A program made the position numbers and the translations under genes. Shown one piece after another: positions 57,403 to 64,000 of a stretch of DNA of 64,000 nucleotides. This stretch comes from Pseudopithomyces maydicus (taxonomy: Eukaryota; Ascomycota; Dothideomycetes; Pleosporales; Didymosphaeriaceae), in the NCBI GenBank assembly GCA_026873275.1, contig JANTUC010000001.1, positions 992,001-1,056,000 on the forward strand, given 5' to 3'. The notes below the pieces were generated by a model. That model had not been told where the DNA came from and ran no database searches. It worked only from the letters and a program-made list of their open reading frames with translations. Each line of letters starts with the position of its first letter. Positions within the stretch are counted from its first letter, which is position 1.

Positions 57403-59500
57403 TTACGAAACGGTCTGGCCATCGCAATCCGGAATGGAGACGCCCTTCTTGAGATTGCGATTGACGTCCATGAGGCCCCATTTGTCTTCCCACTCTTTGC
57501 CTTTGGTATTATACATGATCTTCCACGGCTCGTCGAAGGCAGAGAACCTGTATTTGCGTTAGCACTGTAAGGAGGCCTAAGGAAGAAGTAGAAAAAGTGA
57601 CTCACCAGAAGTATTCAGTCCCGTTCTTCATGCTGGGACAGATCCAGTCTTCCATGAATTGGTTCAGTTCTGTGACGCCGGCGATGGAGCCCTCGGTGTC
57701 GGTGGTACAATCATGATCGCCACAGTCATTGCCGCCGCCCGTAGGCCACCCGACCTCGGCGATAACCTGCTTGATGGAGTCGTTGCCCGCTGTGAGCTTT
57801 ACATCGTGGTCTGTCCAGAAAGACCAGGTCCAGGCTGCGGCCTTTTCAACCTCGACACCGGCGAAGAACGGATGCACGTTGCTCATGACGACGTCCACCT
57901 CGATAGCCATGTCCGCGGTCCAGTTGTCACCGAGATCGGATAGGGCGATAGGTAGCTTGGGGTCATCCACGTTGTACTTCTTGGCCAGATCGGCGATTTT
58001 TGTCCTGACTTCGGTGATGTTGTTGATCAGCTCGGTCTTAGTGAGATCCTCACGGAAAAGCACCTCGTTTCCGACGATGATGCCCTTGAACACATGGTCT
58101 TTCCCCTCCTTCCACTTGGGCACTACATACTCGTCGATGATGTCCCACATGGTGTCCACCTGGCGTGTGTTCGTTGTGTGGTTGTTCCCCAGCCAGACAC
58201 CAAGCCAGACTTTCATATCCGAGAGCTCCAGTCTTTCGATGGAGTGCAGGACCATCTGTGTCTGATTGCAGTCGGTTCCGTAGAGGCGGACAGCATTCGT
58301 AAGTTGCGACATGACTGCCATATCGCGGGTGATGTTATTCTGCGAAGGGGGCACATGCATGCAGTCGGGGTATTGTGAGTTTAGAGGAGTGTAGTCCATT
58401 CCGGGGAAAACTTTGTGGAGGTCCTTGTTGTTCATCAGCTTCTTGATCTCGTCTGACTTGATGCTCAAGTCGCTCTTGTTGTCCTCAGCAACAGCGCCAG
58501 CGCTGGCGCCGTTCGACGCTCCGTTCTTGCCATCTCCACCACCGTGCTTGTTCAGCACGGTACCAAGGACACCTCCGAGTACAGCACCGAGGACAATGAT
58601 GGCAATGACGGCGATGACTATCCACATGGTCTTCTTCCTGCCTTTCTGCTCCTCTTGGAGTAATTGTGACTTTTCCCATCTCGCACCAGCCGCAGCATTG
58701 TCGCCGGTCGGCACGGCATCGTAATTTCCGTTTCCATCTCGTGGAAGAGCGCCAGCAGCGGCGCCAGCAGCTCCTCCGGCGAGCACGCCGGCCCCTGCCG
58801 CGCCTGCCGCTGCTGCTGGCGGGCTGTCGCGGGTGAATATCGAGCGTCGCTTTGCCTGTACAGGTGTTATGCCCCAGTCGTCGTCATCGGCTACTTCTTG
58901 CGGGTTGATGGCGCCCATCTGCGGGGCAAGATCGAGATGTGACGAGGAATAGCGAGTGTATGGGTTGTCGGAGTAGGGAACGGCGGTCGGGGACGACAGC
59001 GGTGCGCTGTGCTGTGAGCTGTGCATCGAGCTGGCACTCGAATACATGCCGGCGGCTGCTGCGCCAAAGGGCCCGGAGCCGAGCGATTGGTTCGAGGCGT
59101 TGTAGGGTGAATGGATGGGCCGCGGAGGGGTGGGCGAGTCGTATGCGTACGAGTCGCCGAAGGGAGTGTTCTGCGGCGGCACGCCCATGGGCGCGCTGTA
59201 GTTGTTGCTGCCGATGCCTCGTGCAGCCTCGACGCCGCTCTCGCGTTCGTGCGAGTGGGCAACGCCGGCTGCGATGCCATTGATGCCGCCGCCGGCAGCA
59301 TGGGCACCCAGGTTGTCCGCGCCGGGTGTGGTCTCTGGTGGTGAGTAGTTGGAGTAGTTGTTGGGGTCGTGGTACTGGTCCATGGCGCCCACCGGCTGGC
59401 GGTGCGGCGGAGGCGGCGGGGGTATCATGGCACTCTCTGCAGACTCGACGTCGTGGTCGTCGTAGTAATGGTGGTGTGGCGGTTGGTATGGGTATGCCAT
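57403..59500 (-). CDS. btgC: Glucan endo-1,3-beta-glucosidase, GH17, membrane-anchored (btgC type), 679 aa
   Basis: Cleaves or remodels beta-1,3-glucan at the cell wall. It is a type-II membrane protein: a ~290-residue cytosolic low-complexity N-terminus (Pro, His, Tyr, Ala-Gly rich), the helix TMWIVIAVIAIIVLGAVLGG, then an extracellular GH17 domain with GIIVGNEVLFRED (acid/base Glu) and VIAEVGWPTGGG (nucleophile Glu). Potential N-glycosylation sites are frequent (NNIT, NHTT, NWTA). One intron, 57548-57605 (58 nt), precedes a final exon FSAFDEPWKIMYNTKGKEW ending at the TAA at 57403. The ATG at 59500 is clear. Domain order and length match the Aspergillus btgC family. Confidence 0.93.
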
Positions 59501-61331
59501 GGTGCCTGTGCCTGTGCCTGTATCGCAATGACTTCCCGCAGTTGTGGGTCGGGATCAGACGGGCTGCGCGACGGCGGGCCCCGGCGTTTCTTGTAGTTTG
59601 ACGACGCCCAGCCTTGCTATTGCGGCGATAATGGGAGTGGCGGGGAGCGAGTGGGTTTGTGCCAGCGCTCGAGCGACTGCGGTATTACTATTTTGGAATC
59701 CAAGGGACGGCGCTCAGCATGCTATCGACACAGGTAAACGAACGACAGACAGACAAAGGCGTACGACGGATGACCTGCGTCTCGGATGGGGGACGGTCGA
59801 GGTAGCAGCGCGCAGTATACGGCTGGCGCGCTTGCCGCTTTGGGGAAGTGGCCGTGCCGGGGCAACCACCAAGTCCTTCACGGTACGTCAAGAGCCTCAC
59901 CCGTGCTGCTCTAACGAAAAACCGGATTTGCAAGCCCTCGCACCGTGCCCCATCCATCGCATAGACTACCTATCGCAGCAGCCGTGCGAGCCGTACTTGC
60001 AACAAAGTGCCCTTCTGCCCCGGTTGTCCTGCTGGTCCTGCTGTCCTGTTGTCTCGACTTTCGTTGAGCATCCCGTCCCGCCGTCGTCCCATGGACGTGT
60101 CCTATGTACGTATCCGCGCTCAGCCCCCTCTGGCGCATCCAATACATGACCGGTGCTGATCCGCTGCTACTCCACCCCGGAGGCGGCGGCCAAAGCGCGC
60201 CTCGATGGAGGAGGGGAGCAGGAGAAGGGCGGTATCTGCTGTCTCATTTAAGATAACGGCAGCGTCCCGCATCCTGCACTGCTTCGCGAAATTGGTGCTT
60301 CCATCGACACTGACGCAGGTCTGTCGCCTCTCGTCTTGACTCTTGTGCATACGAACCTCCAGGCCAGGCCTTCATGTTACGGTTGCAACAGTTTAGTAAT
60401 ACGAGGGACCGAGTTGCGAACGGTCAGCCAACTACTCAGCTCTCGCGTCTGGCCCGTCGCTCTCCAGCCCTCTGCCATTCTCCTGCTGCAATCTGTCTCT
60501 GCACACCACTGTAAAACTCGGACAAGGCCTGCCGTTGTGAAACGCGACTCGATGCAGCGCATTGGCTGCAATCGCGATGCCGATCTCACAGCCCGAAACA
60601 CCATCTCCGCCATCCATGATCCCTCTCTTCGTTCAACCCCAACTGCGGAAGCCCCCTTTTCCCTTTCCCTCGCTGTCCGGTGCCGCCGTGCGAGCCAATA
60701 AATATGTACATGGGCTGTCATCAATTGCATGTTTTGAATCCTTCCATGTTCCGCCACCTGCACCTGAATGAGCACGCACCTGCACACTGATTGGGGAAGG
60801 CGCCCTCCCAGCCCGGTGCCCCACCTGCCACACGGCCCCCTAGCCACCGCTAAACCATATGCGGCCCCGACCTAACCGTCCAACCACAGGGATGCTGGAT
60901 GGCAGAGTACGCGTCCAATTTAGCATTTCCTGTTTCCCATGTCTTGGTGATAAGGTTTCCTGGGCATACGTTTTCCAACGTCGCGTTAGTCCTGTTTTGT
61001 GCCTTGCCTTCCTGACATACCATGCTGTTCATTAGGGGTGAGATGAGAAGAAGAAAAAGAGGGAAAAAAAATTCTACGCGCTTCACCACTGTGTACTTCC
61101 TTCTCATAACGAGAATCAAATTTGCTTAACTTAGCTGCTATCCATTGGGACAGATACATTGTCCGCAGATAGTAGAGAGCAGCGAGTCTGTTCATCACAG
61201 ACTTCACTGCACATTCCAAAACACCAAGAAATACCCCGAAAGCCTCCACACCGTAGAACGCTCATAGAAAGTCACCTTGCCTCGAAGAAAACCACCGCCC
61301 AATCACCGGAAAACCTGCGTCACTCTCCTCC
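59501..61331. other. Intergenic region, 1.8 kb
   Basis: Upstream of btgC. GC-rich near the gene; a 201-codon plus-strand frame (59544-60149) is a shadow of base composition. No gene or RNA is supported. Confidence 0.55.
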
Positions 61332-61514
61332 TTACCTCCCTCTACACAAAAACAATGCCACGACAAGTGCCACAATCGCTACGCCACCGATGACGAGTCC
61401 CGGTATCAATCCCGGATTCTGCACGTCCGTACCATCCGCACCGTTGGAGCGCGCCTCCATGGCCAGTCGAGTTGCGAGGGTAGATATGTCGCGTAAGTAA
61501 TGTGCGGGTGCCAT
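61332..61514 (-). CDS. Possible small single-pass membrane protein, 60 aa
   Basis: The ATG at 61514 opens MAPAHYLRDISTLATRLAME. A polar stretch leads to one strong transmembrane helix (LIPGLVIGGVAIVALVVALF) and a short CRGR tail. The frame is open further upstream without better starts. No family is recognised. The helix with Gly-rich face and positive end is the only real support. A longer spliced form is possible. Confidence 0.4.
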   Translation of the reverse strand: MAPAHYLRDISTLATRLAMEARSNGADGTDVQNPGLIPGLVIGGVAIVALVVALFLCRGR

Positions 61515-62506
61515 TTTTGATATGCAGTGTCTGTATACTTTTTTAATGCGAATATGCCAAGTGGGTATGGGGTTTGCGTTGGATGTTTGGTTGTAGAGTG
61601 AGATTTGTGGTAGGAAGAGAAAAGAGGATATATATACACACAAAGGGATGGAGTGCTCTACGAGCATGTGAATGTATGCTGAGTTGTTCGAAGAGATGGA
61701 ATGAGGAACGCATCGGCGTACCATCTCCTTCACACACTCTTACTCTTATGACGAGGAAGAGGCCTCACCTTCTCTTTGACTCCCAATAGCTCCGTGAAGT
61801 GTGCAACACGCAATACATTGCTCGTCATCCAAGCGCACGTTGTCAAAGTATACGCATCTGAGCTGACTTGGCAATTGCCTGGTTGACCTTGCAGGGTAAG
61901 AGGGTCGCTCCTTCCTCGCGAAGTGCCAAACCATCAGTGTGATTGACGCAATCTAGCATGTTCATAGCACTATCTGATACGATAGGTCTATAATGAATGT
62001 GACCATACTGCAGTCAGATTGCTCCAACTTGTTCCAGCTCTAATTCGCACCTGCCCGTTCCAGTAGCTAACGCAGGTGCAGTGCGGAAGAACCATAGAGA
62101 CGTGTGGAGGTCGACCCCAAAAATGATGTGGAATTTCGCAGTAGGTAAGCTTGCGTCGGTGGACACGATGTGCAGGGCATCCAGTGCAGGTATGGACAAC
62201 AATCGTATGTATGGTCTTTCCATTTTTTTATCGTTGCGTTCAATAGGCCAAAGGTCCGATGGATGGCTCAAAGTAGAAGACTATCAAGACCACGCAGGCT
62301 TCAGATCGTTACACACTAAGACTGTCAGCCTACGCGAAATTCTTTGTGCTTCTGACACATACCTCTGTTGGATGATGCCAATCAATCACCATCGGCACAG
62401 CAACGACCTCAGTGTCCGACCGGACAGCTGCGGACTACTATTCGTACCGCCATATACAAGGCACGTTGTGAATTTCCAAAACTAGAAAGCGTGTGAAAGA
62501 ACCAAA
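61515..62506. other. Intergenic region, 1.0 kb
   Basis: No gene supported. Short ORFs on both strands lack motifs. Confidence 0.55.
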
Positions 62507-63701
62507 CTAGTCGTGTCTCGTTCCCGAACGTTCCCCACTACACTCTCGTGGTAATACTGTAGCGCAATCTGTCAACGGTATCGTCATCGAATTGCTTCGC
62601 CCATGTGAATCAAACGAGATCTGTGATATGGATTGTAATGTGGGTGATTTGGCTGCGCCTTTGCGCCCTCGTACAGGCTGCATGCTGGCCGCATTATAGG
62701 ACCTCCAACTCGACTGCTCATCCTGGGTGAAAAGACTTCGTAGCGAGCCGACGCAGGCAACGATAATCGCTGAAATTGTGTTAGAAGACATCTTGACATT
62801 ATCTTCAACCTTCTCGTCCAAGTGGAAGACTTGCCAATATTTGTCTCGAGATGTGTCAGAAATAGGATCAAACGAATCTGCAAGCCTCGGTTTCCAGCCA
62901 AGCCTTTTATAGCGATTATACAGCGAATTATAGACACAATCACAGTCACTATTTCGACTGAGAAGAGTGTGTATAGGATCACCTTCTTTCGTGTAGCAAT
63001 TTTCTGAAGATTTGAGAGTAAGACAAAAGGTATGGCGATGACTGTGCCAGTGGTCAGCATGTTAAACATGAGAGAAAGCCAAACCGCTTACTTAGGCAGT
63101 CAGTGAGTACGATCAGTACCGTCGCCACGCTGAATGACATATGCCTCTTTGCATTGACACTGGGTTCAATCTCACAACGCAACACCCCGAGCTTGACCCA
63201 GCAATCATAAGGATTGATCGCCCAGACGGCGAGGTATGCAGCGATGGTAATAGACAGAACAAACATCCAATATTTTCTCAGCGTTGGTAACTTACAAGCT
63301 CCAATGCCCCGAAAAAATATGAGAAAGGCAATTTTAACGCTCCACAACGAAGTATAAAAAAACACCTGTGTAGTGGGTTTACTAAGGAATAGATTGTGAT
63401 GAGCGCGAATGCCAATCGTATCAGGACGCCCAGACGCAATGGTGGCTTGAGCGGCCATTGGAATTGATATGCTCCAGGCGAGTATAACGAAGAAATCATC
63501 CCAAAAGAAGCGCTTAAATCGTCGATATCGTGCGTAGATTTTGCCGCAAAGCGCTAACAAAGTAATCGCACTGATCAGCCATATGGCAGCCTGATTTTTG
63601 TAAGCCTTTAAAAAAGCCATTGTAGCGAACATTGGCTCAAAACTGACCAATAGGCCGGCGTTGGCAACTTGCCCATCGCGAGGTCTAATGTCAATAGACA
63701 T
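62507..63701 (-). CDS. Fungal rhodopsin-domain integral membrane protein (PF20684 type), 366 aa
   Basis: A seven-helix family common in filamentous fungi; roles are mostly unknown and ligands unproven. The signature FFWDDFFVILAW sits after the second helix, with IYARYRRFKR before it. Later helices include WMFVLSITIAAYLAVWA and VATVLIVLTDCL, and the last is TISAIIVACVGSLRSLF. A Ser-rich polar tail follows. Three exons: introns 63042-63091 (50 nt) and 62878-62921 (44 nt). The second intron explains an apparent frame change, so no frameshift is needed. The ATG at 63701 (MSIDIRPRDG) is my choice; a later Met (MFATMAF) is possible. Confidence 0.82.
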
Positions 63702-64000
63702 ACACAAGAGTAATGGGAATCCTGGAGCTTTGCTCAACGCTTGGCAGTCATGAGGAATTCGCACTTGGTGTTTAAAGAGCTGACAGTGCGATTCAAACGT
63801 GGGGCGAACCCCTAATGTATATTGATTTGCTTTGCTCTGATTTGGAGTAGACAACTTGGCGCGCGAATGCTGTGCACCCTTGAACCCCAGTCACGTAGTA
63901 CTATTCGGTTAATATGGGTGCGCTACGAGCTGTACACCCGGGGCTGTATTGGCCATTAGTGGCCGGCCTTCGGGCAATATGCACCCTGATTACTGTAAAT
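63702..64000. other. Right window edge, no gene seen
   Basis: The minus frame stays open upstream of 63701 to 63854 but lacks membrane character. Nothing else is visible. Confidence 0.5.

Noticed and set aside
59544..60149. 201-codon plus-strand ORF upstream of btgC
   Set aside because: GC-rich shadow frame with no protein character and no family pattern.
62878..62921. Frameshift in the rhodopsin-domain gene
   Set aside because: A 44-nt intron with GTATAA donor and TTGCAG acceptor explains the change and closes the phase, so this is not an eighth missing base.

Overview
This is a window from a filamentous ascomycete genome, most likely a Pezizomycotina species and perhaps a Dothideomycete (class is a weak inference). 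The evidence is spliceosomal introns of about 42-86 nt with GT..AG ends, long intergenic spaces, fungal-only families (HET, HeLo, Rom2-type RhoGEF, Chs7, GH17 btgC, AflR-type Zn2Cys6, non-reducing PKS) and two AT-rich islands that look mutated by RIP. There are no prokaryotic operons, and I found no tRNA, rRNA or CRISPR array.

Layout. 1-20 kb: a 5'-partial FAD/NADPH oxidoreductase, a hypothetical acidic/basic protein, a SET+MYND protein, a HET-domain protein and a 1,619-residue Rom2-like RhoGEF. 20-26 kb: a Baeyer-Villiger-type flavin monooxygenase and an amino-acid permease. 26-44 kb: a segment bracketed by two inverted copies of one AT-rich repeat. It holds an atypical SDR, a PF04199-type cyclase/hydrolase, a two-exon hypothetical gene, dihydroxyacetone kinase, the chitin synthase chaperone gene chs7 and a 5'-truncated non-reducing PKS (KS-AT-PT-ACP-ACP-CMeT-TE). 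44-48.5 kb: an O-methyltransferase and an AflR-like Zn2Cys6 regulator, which with the PKS look like the remains of a polyketide cluster. 49.7-56.8 kb: a divergent pair made of a kinase-ankyrin protein (about 1,503 aa) and a HeLo-pseudokinase protein (583 aa). 57-64 kb: a btgC-like GH17 glucanase, a possible 60-aa membrane peptide and a rhodopsin-domain membrane protein.

Two results stand out. First, the divergent pair matches the domain layouts of animal RIPK4/ANKK1 (kinase + ankyrin) and MLKL (helical bundle + pseudokinase), so it is a candidate two-gene fungal cell-death or immune module. Second, seven genes are each broken by a single missing base. Six of the breaks lie in runs of 4-5 G on the + strand and the seventh fits the same rule, whichever strand the gene is on. 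This looks like systematic homopolymer undercalling rather than seven independent pseudogenes. The PKS additionally lacks its SAT domain and the start of KS, so I regard it as a real relic.

Most multi-exon models were built by hand from splice sites and phase, and the phases close in every listed case. The least certain boundaries are the 3' end of the kinase-ankyrin gene and the start codons of the first and last genes.
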